DNA of 64,000 bases from Plantactinospora mayteni (GTDB taxonomy: Bacteria; Actinomycetota; Actinomycetes; Mycobacteriales; Micromonosporaceae): contig NZ_BONX01000026.1 in assembly GCF_016862935.1 (NCBI RefSeq), forward strand, positions 1-64,000, given 5' to 3'. The first letter of the stretch is position 1. Each line of letters opens with the position of its first letter. Position numbers and translations under genes: made by a program. Below the pieces are notes generated by a model, which made no database searches, was not told where the DNA came from, and saw only the letters and a program-made list of their open reading frames with translations. Positions 46,173 through 54,977 of the stretch are shown here, piece by piece.

Positions 46173-46538
46173 GTCATGCCCCTCCCACCCCACCGGCGTT
46201 GTCGGCGGGCAGCAGTCCGGTAATGATCCACGTCATTGAACCTTTTTCAACCTCCCCTTGCGGTCCGGCGGACCGCAAGGTCGGACGCGGTGCCTGAGCG
46301 CCACGCGGTTCAGGTTGAAAAGGTTCATTGTTACCCGGCGCAAGGTTTGCCCCGTTCGCTGGTCCAGTGTGGCATTGCGCTGGTGTGGACCGGACCTCGC
46401 AGGCAGAATGGCCTTTCCCACGCTCTACTCGGACTCTCCCGCCTTCCCCGCCCCGGCCGTGCTTCGACCAGGCTCCCGTACTCACCCAACCCCCCACTCC
46501 GGACGGTCGGGTACCGCCGGATCGAAAGGACGGTTCCC
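46173..46538. other. 366-bp divergent intergenic region with element copy 3
   Basis: The gap between the divergent LLM oxidoreductase and ABC substrate-binding protein genes has no supportable ORF. A 91-bp palindromic element fills 46237-46327. No TPP riboswitch consensus was found, although the transporter resembles thiamine-precursor or sulfonate systems. ACCTCGCAGGCAGAAT at 46394-46409 also occurs upstream of ctaD. Confidence 0.6.
46237..46327 (+). repeat. Palindromic intergenic element, copy 3
   Basis: TGAACCTTTTTCAACCT and AGGTTGAAAAGGTTCA form the terminal inverted repeat with one base of slippage. The inner CCTTGCGGTCC-GGC-GGACCGCAAGG hairpin matches copy 2 except in the loop. C-A in the left arm and T-T in the right arm changed together relative to copy 2, which preserves pairing. 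Confidence 0.9.
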
Positions 46539-47558
46539 GTGAGACTCGCGCGTACGACCGCAGCCGCCGCTCTGGCTACGACGTTGCTGCTCAGCGCTGC
46601 CGCCTGCTCGGACTCCTCCGACGACGGCACCGACGGCAGCGGCTCCGGCTCGCTGGAGCGGGTGGAGTACCTGACCAGTTTCGGGAACTTCGGGCGTGAC
46701 GCGTACGCCTGGGTCGCCCGTGAGAAGGGGTACTTCCGGGAGGCCGGGTTGGAGGTGGAGATCAAGCCCGGCAACGCCACCGCCGAGAACCTCAAGATGA
46801 TTGCCGCCGGGCAGGCGGCGTTCAGCCCGCTCGACCTCACCGGTCTACTCCTCGCCGCCGGGCAGGGACAGGCCAAGGACGTCGTCGCGGTTGCCGCCAT
46901 CCAGCAGAAGACCATGGCCGCGATCATGAGTCTGGAGGGCAACGGGATCGCCGTACCGAAGGACCTGGAAGGCAAGACGCTGGCCGACAGCCCCAGTTCG
47001 GTCGTCCGGAACCTCTTCCCGACGTACGCCAAGCTGGCGGCGATCGACGCGAGCAAGGTCAAGTGGGTGAACGGCACCCCGCAGACCCTGATCGGCACGC
47101 TGGCCGGTGGGGGCGTCCAGGGCATCGGGCAGTTCGTGGTCGGCAAGCCCACCGTCGAGGCCGCCGCGAAGGGCCGGAAGGCGGTCGTCCTGCCGTACAG
47201 CGACGTCATGCGGGACCTCTACGGCAACGTGCTGGTCACCTCGAAGAAGATCGCGACGGAACAGCCGGACCTGGCCAAGCGGTTCACCGCCGCCCTGCTC
47301 AAGGGACTGGAATACAGCATCGCGAACCCCGCGGAGGCCGGGGAGATTCTGCACAGGAACGTGCCGGCCGCGGCTGCCGCACCGGCCGCCGCCGAGTTGG
47401 AGCTGATGGCCGCGTACGTGACCTCGGAGATCGGAGTCGGCGGGATCGACCTGGGCCGGGTGGCCGGCAGCATCGCCCTGTTGGAGACCGCCGGGTCGAT
47501 CCCCCCGGGTGTGACGCCGGAGCAGATCGTCGACGCCAGCCTGACGCCGAAGCGCTGA
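46539..47558 (+). CDS. ABC transporter substrate-binding lipoprotein (NMT1/SsuA-like)
   Basis: A 339-aa exported binding protein. The signal peptide ends at C23 in LLLSAAACSDSS, a plausible though non-canonical lipobox, followed by a Gly/Ser/Asp linker. The mature domain (YLTSFGNFGRDAYAWVAREK, GLEVEIKPGNATAENLKMIA) belongs to the NMT1/THI5-SsuA group, which binds pyrimidine precursors, sulfonates or nitrate. GTG 46539 has AAAGGA about 8 nt upstream. The permease follows after one base. No ATPase gene accompanies them. Confidence 0.88.
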   Translation: MRLARTTAAAALATTLLLSAAACSDSSDDGTDGSGSGSLERVEYLTSFGNFGRDAYAWVAREKGYFREAGLEVEIKPGNATAENLKMIAAGQAAFSPLDLTGLLLAAGQGQAKDVVAVAAIQQKTMAAIMSLEGNGIAVPKDLEGKTLADSPSSVVRNLFPTYAKLAAIDASKVKWVNGTPQTLIGTLAGGGVQGIGQFVVGKPTVEAAAKGRKAVVLPYSDVMRDLYGNVLVTSKKIATEQPDLAKRFTAALLKGLEYSIANPAEAGEILHRNVPAAAAAPAAAELELMAAYVTSEIGVGGIDLGRVAGSIALLETAGSIPPGVTPEQIVDASLTPKR

Positions 47559-47559
47559 G

Positions 47560-48390
47560 ATGGTCGACGTTCGATCCGAGGTATCCGAGGTGCGCGCGAC
47601 CCGGTGGCGGTACGGCGCCGCCCGGGTGGCGTACGCCGCGGTGTGGCCCGTCCTCGGGCTGCTACTCGCGATCACCGCCTGGTGGCTCGTCACCACCGCG
47701 TACCCGCTGGTCCACCCGGCGGTGCTGCCGCCGCCGACCGACGTCCTCGCGGCGTTCCGGCGCAGGCCCGGAGAGCTCCTCGACGGCACCTGGACCACCA
47801 CCCTGGAAACCGTGATCGGTTTCCTGCTCGCCACCGTGGCGGGAGTCCTGATCGGCATCTCCCTGGCCGCCTCCCGGGCGACCGAGCGGATGTTCTCGCC
47901 ACTGCTCGTGGCCGTCAACGCGGTCCCGAAGATCACTCTTGCGCCGCTGCTGGTCATCGCCCTGGACTTCGGTCAGAAGCCGATCCTGACGATGGTCATC
48001 CTGCTCGCGTTCTTCCCCGTCGCCCTGGCCACGACGACCGGACTCACCACCACCCCCGCGGACCTGGCCGAGTTGGCCAGGTCCCTGGACGCCTCGCGCT
48101 GGCAGGCGTTCTCCAAGGTCCGGTTCCCGGCCGCGCTGCCGCAGATATTCATCGGCCTGAAGGTCGCCATGCCGCTGGCAGCCATCGGCGCCGTCCTCGG
48201 TGAGTTCTACGCCGCGGACGGCGCGGGGCTGGGCTTCCAGATCCTTCAATACAGCGGGGTCGCCGACAGCGCGACCGCCTGGGCCGCGATCATCCTGGTC
48301 GGAGTCATGAGCATCGTGCTCTACAACGCCCTGGTCGTCATCGAGTGGTTGGCCCTGCCATGGGTACGGGAGACGACCTCGGCCCGGTGA
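47560..48390 (+). CDS. ABC transporter permease (SsuC/ThiX-like)
   Basis: A 276-aa membrane protein with about six helices. The cytoplasmic coupling loop EAA-type segment is LARSLDASRWQAFSKVRFPA, followed by ALPQIFIGLKVAMPLAAIG. It is translated directly after the binding protein. Related systems have a SsuB-type ATPase as third gene, but here the next gene is a convergent Nramp-like transporter. The complex must use an ATPase encoded elsewhere or be incomplete. Confidence 0.9.
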   Translation: MVDVRSEVSEVRATRWRYGAARVAYAAVWPVLGLLLAITAWWLVTTAYPLVHPAVLPPPTDVLAAFRRRPGELLDGTWTTTLETVIGFLLATVAGVLIGISLAASRATERMFSPLLVAVNAVPKITLAPLLVIALDFGQKPILTMVILLAFFPVALATTTGLTTTPADLAELARSLDASRWQAFSKVRFPAALPQIFIGLKVAMPLAAIGAVLGEFYAADGAGLGFQILQYSGVADSATAWAAIILVGVMSIVLYNALVVIEWLALPWVRETTSAR

Positions 48391-48426
48391 GCGCTCGTCA
48401 CCGGCCACCGGCATGCCTCCGAAGAA

Positions 48427-48464
48427 GGGCCCCTTCCGGTCGCGTTCTGCCTGGGAAGGGACCC
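48427..48464. terminator. Hairpin between convergent permease and Nramp genes
   Basis: GGGCCCCTTCC (48427-48437) pairs with GGAAGGGACCC (48454-48464) with one mismatch across 16 nt. It lies 37 nt after the permease stop and 12 nt before the end of the opposing gene. Similar GGAAGGGGCCC palindromes are, from memory, common in Micromonosporaceae intergenic DNA. Confidence 0.65.
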
Positions 48465-48475
48465 CTCCGGACACC

Positions 48476-49984
48476 TCAGAAGGTGATCAACGGGTCACCG
48501 ACGAGGTCGGCGACGAAGTTGACGAAGAAGAAGCCGAAGAACAGCACGTTGGCGACGAGCAGTACGTAGTGCCACGGGCGGGGTCGGGCCGGCCGGGGCA
48601 GCCGGCTGTTCAGATAGATCAGCAGGAACGGATAGAACAGGGCACCCAGGTTCGACATGTTCGCCGACCACTGCACCAGGTTGACCGGCACCGCCAGGTG
48701 CAGGATCACCGAGATGATCACCAGTAGCACCAGCATGAACGGGTAGTAGAACCGGCGCGGGTCGCCCTCCAGCAGCCGGCGCAGCCGGGGACTGGTCCCG
48801 TGTGCCGCGTCGGTGCTGACCCGGACCATGCCCTCGAAGATGCCGAGCTGGGTGCTGAACAGCACCAGTACGCCGATCAGCAGCATGCCGTAGAACATCA
48901 GTGGCCCGTAGTCGGGTTCGAGCGCGGTCGCCACGAACGTCGGTACGTCCTGCGCGGTCGGCACCGTGCCGGAGACCTGCACCGCGTGCGCCATCAGGAT
49001 GGTGGGCAGCAGCATCCCGAGCATCGCGCCGACGAAGAAGATCCCCCACATGTCGGTGAGCAGCAGGCGGTACCACCGCCGCCACCGGGCCGCGTTCGCC
49101 GGGTCGTCCCGGAAGGTGACCCCGGTGGCCAGCAGTTCCCGCCGGTCGCCGCGCAGCCCGGAGAGGTAACCGGTGCGGTGGCCCATCCCGTAGCCCTTGT
49201 CGCGGTAGTGGCCCATCACATACCAGTTGAGTCCGGAGGCGAGGGCGGTGAACCCGGCCAGCCCGCCGAGCTGGGTGGCGGTGATCCCCTCCGGCGGCGC
49301 GGCCGGGGTGACGAAGCCCCGGATCCCCTCCCACCAGATGTCCCAGGGCACCACCAGCAGCGCCACGACCAGCAGCACGATCAGGATGGTGCCGACCATC
49401 ACCCAGTTGGCGAGTTCCAGGGCCCGGCTGATCCGCTTCGCTCCGGCGGTGATCAGGAAGACCAGCACCAGCAGGGCGATCGCCCACAGGCGCGGTTCCT
49501 CGGCACCGGCGGGCGCGACCTCGCCGTGCACCAACGCGTAGACGCCCTGGCCGGCCGAGGCCGCCCACCCCCCGGCGATGAACGCGAAGATGACCAGGAA
49601 CACCGACACCGGTACCCAGAGCAGGTAGCCGGGCGGCACCCGGCCCCAGCCGACCACCGGAGCCTCGCCGGTGGCCATCACGTACCGGGAGCACTCGACG
49701 TTGTAGAAGGTCTGGAGCAGCGCCGAGACCAGGATGACCCAGCCCACTCCGACGAAGCCGAACTGGCCGACCGCCTGCGGGCCGAGCAGCCACTCGCCGC
49801 TGCCGATCGAGATGCCCAGCGCGATCAGGCTGGGACCGAGGGCGTACTTGAACAGCTCGCGGGGGCCGAGCCGGCGGACCTTGAAGACCTCCTCGGGTTC
49901 GGGAAGGTCGGCCACGGCGAGCGGGGGACGGCTGGTGCCGAGTGGATAGGAGTGGACGTCCGGGACCTGAGTTGCTTCCGCCAT
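48476..49984 (-). CDS. Nramp-family-like divalent metal transporter
   Basis: A 502-aa membrane protein with about 11-12 helices and the LeuT-like Nramp layout. Helix 1 reads GPSLIALGISIGSGEWLLGP, where classical Nramp proteins have the metal-binding DPGN. That motif is missing, as in divergent Nramp-related groups. Helix 6 (around GIFFVGAMLGMLLPTILMAH) also departs from the MPHN consensus. Metal specificity is therefore doubtful and Mg or a non-metal substrate is possible. AAGGAGG lies 6 nt before the ATG. It is monocistronic. Confidence 0.8.
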   Translation of the reverse strand: MAEATQVPDVHSYPLGTSRPPLAVADLPEPEEVFKVRRLGPRELFKYALGPSLIALGISIGSGEWLLGPQAVGQFGFVGVGWVILVSALLQTFYNVECSRYVMATGEAPVVGWGRVPPGYLLWVPVSVFLVIFAFIAGGWAASAGQGVYALVHGEVAPAGAEEPRLWAIALLVLVFLITAGAKRISRALELANWVMVGTILIVLLVVALLVVPWDIWWEGIRGFVTPAAPPEGITATQLGGLAGFTALASGLNWYVMGHYRDKGYGMGHRTGYLSGLRGDRRELLATGVTFRDDPANAARWRRWYRLLLTDMWGIFFVGAMLGMLLPTILMAHAVQVSGTVPTAQDVPTFVATALEPDYGPLMFYGMLLIGVLVLFSTQLGIFEGMVRVSTDAAHGTSPRLRRLLEGDPRRFYYPFMLVLLVIISVILHLAVPVNLVQWSANMSNLGALFYPFLLIYLNSRLPRPARPRPWHYVLLVANVLFFGFFFVNFVADLVGDPLITF

Positions 49985-50082
49985 GGATCGCCTCCTTGGG
50001 AAAGATCCCCCCGGACATCAATCGTCATCCATCAGAAACCGGTAAGCAATAATCGATCTCTGTCAGCACGCTCCCTGGTCGG

Positions 50083-50862
50083 TCAATCCCGGATCAGGTA
50101 GTCGACCCGGTTGTTGGACTGGTCGGGGTCACGGCCGGTGCCGCGTACCGTCACCGTTGCCGGGGTCTTGTCGACCGGGCCGGGCGGTGCGACGAAGCCG
50201 AACCGGAACCGTACGGTCGCCCCGGCGGCCAGCGGGCCGGCCGTACACCGGAAGGTGCCGGCGGATCCGGAAAGCCGGCACCCGTCGCGCGGCTCCCCGA
50301 GTTCCACCGTGGCCGGTGTGGTCACCACCACGGAGAGCGTGTCGACGTCGGCCGGACCGGCGTTCACGACCATGACGGACAGGGATCCCTCGCGCACGTC
50401 GGCGCTGGGCGGACCGAACGTCAGGTAGGTGCTGCTGGCCGAGACGTCCGCCGTGTCGGGTGCCGAACTCGTCGGGGTGCTGCCGTGCTGCGCCACACCG
50501 GACGGCCGACCCGTCGGCGTCGCCGAGGCCGGCCTGGTGGGCGCGGTCGGGCCGGCCGAACTGTCCGGACTGGCCAGACCGGTCGGGGTCGGCGCGGCGG
50601 ACGTGGTCACCGGAACGGCCGGCGGTACGACCGCGGTCGACTGGTGGGGCGACGTCCGCTGCACCAGGGCGGTACCGGACACCGCGGCGACGACCGCCAG
50701 CACCCCGGCCGCACCGGTCAGCGCCGACCGCCGGACCACCCGCCGCCGCCGGACCCGCGCCCGTACGTCGGCCATCCCCGGCGCCGTCAGGTACGGCCGC
50801 CCGACCCGGTCGAACTCGGCGAAGGCGGCGCCGACCGCGCGCTCGTCGTCGAATCCGGTCAT
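50083..50862 (-). CDS. Membrane-anchored protein with DUF11-like domain, sigma-linked
   Basis: A 259-aa protein starting at ATG 50862, which overlaps the sigma-factor stop as ATGA. A ~70-residue cytoplasmic N-terminus (MTGFDDERAVGAAFAEFDRV, with an Arg-rich RARVRRRRVVRR) is followed by one membrane helix (about residues 48-68). A Thr/Ser/Pro/Ala linker and an extracytoplasmic beta domain (LSVMVVNAGPADVDTLSVVV, with two cysteines) follow. The position directly after a sigma gene suggests an anti-sigma or signalling role. It lacks the HxxxCxxC zinc motif of common anti-sigma factors. Confidence 0.75.
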   Translation of the reverse strand: MTGFDDERAVGAAFAEFDRVGRPYLTAPGMADVRARVRRRRVVRRSALTGAAGVLAVVAAVSGTALVQRTSPHQSTAVVPPAVPVTTSAAPTPTGLASPDSSAGPTAPTRPASATPTGRPSGVAQHGSTPTSSAPDTADVSASSTYLTFGPPSADVREGSLSVMVVNAGPADVDTLSVVVTTPATVELGEPRDGCRLSGSAGTFRCTAGPLAAGATVRFRFGFVAPPGPVDKTPATVTVRGTGRDPDQSNNRVDYLIRD

Positions 50863-51443
50863 CGCTGCTCCTCCCCCCGCTCGGCCAGCCGGGCGGCGAG
50901 AACCGCCCGTCCCCGGTGCAGCCATGACTTGACCGTGCCGGCCGAGACACCCTCCTGGACCGCGATCTCCGCGATGGAGAGGTCGCCGAGGTGGAACTTG
51001 ACCAGGGCACGGCGCTGGGTGGCGGGCAGTTCGGCGAGCGCCGCCACCAGCATCACCCGGTCCGGGCTCGGCTCCGGCACGTGGCTCTCGCGTTGCCGCT
51101 GCGCCCACCGCAGAAAGGTACGGGACCGCCGGAACCGGTTGGTGGCGCGGTTCCAGGCGACCCGGCGTACCCAGGCGGTCGGGTCGTCGTACTGGGAAAT
51201 CCGGTCCCACCGCTCGAACAGCGCGCAGAAGGCGTCCTGGACCACGTCCTGCGCCTGGGCCAGATCCCCCGTGTACGCCCAGAGCTGCATGGTCAGCGGG
51301 TGGAACGTCAGTGCGTAGAACTCCTGGAAGGTGGCGACCTCCGGCCTGGCCCCACCGCCGGTCCGGTCGACGGCCTCGCCGCCCGGCACGCTCGGCGTGG
51401 CAGCACGGAAGGTACTCCGGGGCGGATCAGCACGGGAGGTCAC
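50859..51443 (-). CDS. ECF-type RNA polymerase sigma factor
   Basis: About 194 aa with sigma region 2 (DLAQAQDVVQDAFCALFERW, WVRRVAWNRATNRFRR) and region 4 (LPATQRRALVKFHLGDLSIA, EGVSAGTVKSWLHRGRAVL). This is the SigE-like ECF layout of actinobacteria. GTG 51443 is 13 nt after the lipoprotein stop. GTG 51464 is another in-frame start, and neither has a strong ribosome site. The three-gene order lipoprotein, sigma, membrane protein suggests envelope sensing. Target promoters were not identified. Confidence 0.88.
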   Translation of the reverse strand: MTSRADPPRSTFRAATPSVPGGEAVDRTGGGARPEVATFQEFYALTFHPLTMQLWAYTGDLAQAQDVVQDAFCALFERWDRISQYDDPTAWVRRVAWNRATNRFRRSRTFLRWAQRQRESHVPEPSPDRVMLVAALAELPATQRRALVKFHLGDLSIAEIAVQEGVSAGTVKSWLHRGRAVLAARLAERGEEQR

Positions 51444-51456
51444 CAGAGCGATGGTG

Positions 51457-52209
51457 TCAGGCACGGTAAACCAGGAAGATGCGCCGATTGTCGTCCGGCC
51501 CGAGATCCCGGTAGATCTCGCCACGCTTTCCGCCGGACCAGACGTCGACCAGCCACCGGGAGATCAAGCTGTCCGCGCCGTCCTTGGCGGCCGGCGACTT
51601 CATGCCCAACCGGTACACCCGGGACTCGCCCGGTGCCAGGTAGCCCTTCTCGCACTTCGACCCGGCCGGGAAGTCGACCCGCTTCGACCGCAGCGGGGTG
51701 CAGCCGGACCAGTCGCCGCCGTCCGCCGTCATGCTCTCCGGCACCTCGACGATGAAGGTCAGCCCCCACACCGGCTGCGGTCCGGTGTTCCGGATGGTCA
51801 CCGTCACGTCGCCGTGCCGTACGCCGTTGACCGGCGCCCTGAGCCGCAGGCCGGGAGTCTGCGCCGACAGGTCGGTGATGTCCTCGGCCGGGTCGTACGA
51901 CGCCGGTGGCTTCGGCATACCGGTCGACCGCGCCGGAGCCGGCCGACGTGGGGTGGTCGCCCCGGTCCCGCTCGTCCGGGGCGCCCCGGTCGGCGCCGCC
52001 GTGGCCGGGCTGCTCTCCCCCGCCGGCGTCGCCGGTACACCGGTGGGTGTCACTGGTACGCCGGTCACCGTCGGTGTGCCGCTCGGTCCGGCTGTCGGCG
52101 CGGCGTCGGAGCCGCAGCCCGCCAGCGCCACGGTCAGCGCGGCAGCCAGCAGAACCGCCGACGTCGCCACCGGGTGGCGCCGGCCGGTTCCGAACCCGAT
52201 CTTTCGCAT
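51457..52209 (-). CDS. Putative lipoprotein preceding the sigma factor
   Basis: A 250-aa exported protein. The signal peptide ends with lipobox VALAGC (C32). A Thr/Pro/Gly/Ala-rich spacer of about 70 residues follows. The C-terminal domain (VTVTIRNTGPQPVWGLTFIV, ESRVYRLGMKSPAAKDG) looks like an Ig-like adhesion or DUF11-type fold with two cysteines. This domain style matches the product of the last gene of the operon, so the two may interact outside the membrane. GAGGGGGG lies just before the ATG. Function unknown. Confidence 0.8.
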   Translation of the reverse strand: MRKIGFGTGRRHPVATSAVLLAAALTVALAGCGSDAAPTAGPSGTPTVTGVPVTPTGVPATPAGESSPATAAPTGAPRTSGTGATTPRRPAPARSTGMPKPPASYDPAEDITDLSAQTPGLRLRAPVNGVRHGDVTVTIRNTGPQPVWGLTFIVEVPESMTADGGDWSGCTPLRSKRVDFPAGSKCEKGYLAPGESRVYRLGMKSPAAKDGADSLISRWLVDVWSGGKRGEIYRDLGPDDNRRIFLVYRA

Positions 52210-52467
52210 CGTCCCCCCTCGAAGCTCGTGTCCGGGCTCGCTCGTCGTGCCCGGTCGCGGCATACACATCCGTCCCCGCGTCGCGGTTGCACCCGATCGG
52301 GACCAAGGTGGTGCCGTGTCGGAGAACCGACTCGAACCGTTGACCAGACCGGAGCACGGATGAGGTGACAGGATCCGTTCACGTTCCGGGTGCCCCGAGG
52401 TTCGCCGGCCGGGCCGGCAAGCGGGCGCACCACCTGCCGCGGACCCGAAAACCCCAGGTGGTACGCC

Positions 52468-54870
52468 ATGCCGTTGCAGCGCTACGACACGTCCCCGGTC
52501 CCGCGCCCGTCCGGGCTGGTCCCGCCGGGCACCGACCTGACCGGGATCACCGAACTCCGGTTGCACGGGGTCGGCGGCACGACGCCGGAGGACCTGCTCG
52601 CCGACGCGGCCCCGCAGCACGTCTCCGGCGACCGGATCGCCGGCTTCTACCGCACCGCCGACCTGCCCGGCCGGCACGTCGAGGCGTACTCGTGGGGTGG
52701 GTTGACCTCGCGCAGCGGGGCCCGGGTGCTCTGGCTGCTGCTCTTCCCGTTCGCGCTGGCGAACGTGGCCGGCTGGATGTGCAGCCCGGGTACCCACCGA
52801 CGGCCGGCGCTGTTCCGGCTGCACCGAACGGCGGTCCGCTGGGCGGCCCTCGGCCTCACCCTCAACCTCCTGCTCATCGCCGCGATGACCGGGATGGAAC
52901 TGCTCGGCTACCAGTGCGGCGGGCAGTCCGGCTGCGCCGACGACACCTGGCCGGTACGGCTGCTGCACGACCCACTGCTCGCCGACCACCCGGCCCGGCG
53001 GATCCTGGCCGGCACCCTGGTACCGCTGGCCATGGTGGTCCTGCTGGCGGTCCTCGCGTTACGCACCATCGGCCGCTACGAGGCGACCAGCCCCGGCGCA
53101 CCCGGTTCCGGGCGGGGGCGGGAGTTGCGGGGTGCGGCGCGGTGCGGGATCGGTTTGGCCGATCCGGGTTTCTGGGACGGTCGGCGCAGTGCGCTCGAAC
53201 AGGGGTACCTGCACATCGCCGCCGGTCTCGGCTTCGTCGCACTGGTGCTCGGGCACACCGTACGGGAGGCGGCGCGGCTGGCCGGCGCACCGGTACACGC
53301 CCCGGTGCTGGCCCGGGTGGCGCTCGCCCTCGGCGTACTGGTGCTGGTCGGTGCACTGGTGTTCGTGGCCGCCGGACGCTGCCCGCTGGCGGTTCCGCCC
53401 GTACTGCTCGGGGTGGCGGCGACGGCGGTCTGCTGCGCCGGCTGGTTCGCCGCCGTGCAGCCGGCGTACCCGCAGTCGTTCGGCTACCTGCCCGGGATGG
53501 GCGCGGTGGCCGGGCTGACCCTCGGCGGGGTACTCGGCACCCTGTTGCTGGTGCTCGCGGCCGTGCTGCCGGGCGGCTGGCGGCGGGGTACCTTCGTGGC
53601 CTTCGGCCCGTTCGTCGCGCTCACCCTCAGCGTCTTCGCGCTCAACGTGGTGCTGGTCAGCGTGATGTCCCGGGTCGCCGCGGTCACCGCCGAGGTGTCG
53701 ACCCGGGTGCACCTGCCGACCGGGCCACCCGAGCGGGTCGAGCTGTATCTCTATCCGATCCTCGGCCGGCTGGTCCACTACCTGACCCTGTTTCCGCTGG
53801 CGCTGATCCTGCTCTTCGCCGCCTACGAACTGGTCAGCTACTGGCGGGCCGGAGCGGACCGGGCCGAGCGGGCGCGGATCCGGGCGTGGTACCGGGAGCA
53901 CTCGCCCCGGCCCCGGACCGAGCCGCGCTGGCAGCGCAGCACAGTGGCGGACGAGGGCCGGGAGCGGCAGCGGATAGCCCGGCTCTGGCCGGCGATGCTC
54001 GGCCGGGGCTGGGAGGCCCGGATCGCCCGGGCCCGCCGGTTCGCCCGGATGCCGCACGACCTCGACAAGCTGCTCACCGCCATCGCGGCGATCGGCACGG
54101 TCCTGCTGGTCGTACTCCAGATCCGGTACTGGGTCTTCGGCAAGCTGCCCTGGGGGACACAGTGGACGTTCACCCTCGGCAGCTACCTGGCGGCCGGCAT
54201 TCCCGTCGTGATCATCCTGGTACTCCGGAAGGGCTGGCGGGATCTGCACAGCCGACGCCGGATCGGGGTGCTCTGGGACGTACTCACCTTCTGGCCGCGC
54301 GCCTACCACCCGCTGGCTCCGCCGTCGTACGCCGAACGGGCCGTTCCGGAGTTGCAGCAGCGGCTGTGGCGGATCCACGACAGTGGCGGGCGGGTGGTGC
54401 TGGCCGCGCACAGCCAGGGCACCGTACTCGCCGCCGCCGCGCTGCTGCAACGGGAGAACCGGCCGGACGACGACGTGGTCGCCCTGGTCACCTTCGGTTC
54501 ACCACTGTCCACACTGTATGGCTGGGCGTTCCCGGCCTACTTCGGCGAACGGGTGCTGGGCAGGCTCGCCCCGACCGGTGGCGCTCCCGGAGTGGCGCTG
54601 CACGCCTGGCGGAACTTCTACTACCGGACCGACTACATCGGCGGCCGGATCTTCCCCGCCGGTCGACCTCCGGCCGAGGTCGACGTGGAGTTGCCGGACC
54701 CGGTCAGCAACTGGTACATCCACGGGCAGCCGGCCCCGGCGGCGGCCCGGCACTCGGGGTACTGGGTCGACCCCGCCGTCTGGCGGACCGTGGACGACCT
54801 CGCCGAGGCGGTCGGCGCCGTACGTCGGGTGCCCCGGCAGGGCCGGGCCGCGCTGCACGAGGAGGCGTAG
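52468..54870 (+). CDS. Polytopic membrane protein with lipase-like Ser hydrolase motifs
   Basis: An 800-aa protein with about ten transmembrane helices between residues 85 and 600. The N-terminus has ITELRLHGVGGTTPEDLL (HGVGG at 33-37), as in an oxyanion hole. Near the C-terminus, GGRVVLAAHSQGTVLAAAAL carries the nucleophile elbow HSQG with Ser649. A membrane-embedded alpha/beta hydrolase acting on lipids or cell-wall esters is the best inference; I do not know a named family. ATG 52468 follows AGGTGG. It is divergent from the sigma operon by about 260 bp. Confidence 0.75.
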   Translation: MPLQRYDTSPVPRPSGLVPPGTDLTGITELRLHGVGGTTPEDLLADAAPQHVSGDRIAGFYRTADLPGRHVEAYSWGGLTSRSGARVLWLLLFPFALANVAGWMCSPGTHRRPALFRLHRTAVRWAALGLTLNLLLIAAMTGMELLGYQCGGQSGCADDTWPVRLLHDPLLADHPARRILAGTLVPLAMVVLLAVLALRTIGRYEATSPGAPGSGRGRELRGAARCGIGLADPGFWDGRRSALEQGYLHIAAGLGFVALVLGHTVREAARLAGAPVHAPVLARVALALGVLVLVGALVFVAAGRCPLAVPPVLLGVAATAVCCAGWFAAVQPAYPQSFGYLPGMGAVAGLTLGGVLGTLLLVLAAVLPGGWRRGTFVAFGPFVALTLSVFALNVVLVSVMSRVAAVTAEVSTRVHLPTGPPERVELYLYPILGRLVHYLTLFPLALILLFAAYELVSYWRAGADRAERARIRAWYREHSPRPRTEPRWQRSTVADEGRERQRIARLWPAMLGRGWEARIARARRFARMPHDLDKLLTAIAAIGTVLLVVLQIRYWVFGKLPWGTQWTFTLGSYLAAGIPVVIILVLRKGWRDLHSRRRIGVLWDVLTFWPRAYHPLAPPSYAERAVPELQQRLWRIHDSGGRVVLAAHSQGTVLAAAALLQRENRPDDDVVALVTFGSPLSTLYGWAFPAYFGERVLGRLAPTGGAPGVALHAWRNFYYRTDYIGGRIFPAGRPPAEVDVELPDPVSNWYIHGQPAPAAARHSGYWVDPAVWRTVDDLAEAVGAVRRVPRQGRAALHEEA

Positions 54871-54907
54871 CGCCCGGCCGCAGGTGCCGCCGCTTCGTCA
54901 GGTGTGC

Positions 54908-54926
54908 GATCCGGAGCCGCCGGATC
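54908..54926. terminator. Small hairpin between convergent genes
   Basis: GATCCGG and CCGGATC form a 7-bp stem with a 5-nt loop in the 107-bp gap between the convergent lipase-like and membrane protein genes. It is short for a terminator, so the role is tentative. Confidence 0.4.
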
Positions 54927-54977
54927 GCCGCGTCGTCGTAGTCCCGAACCGGAAGCGGAGGGCGCGGGCGGCGGGCG

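Noticed and set aside
46328-46538. TPP riboswitch before the NMT1/SsuA-like transporter
   Set aside because: The conserved CTGAGA and ACC-GAACCTGATC elements are absent.
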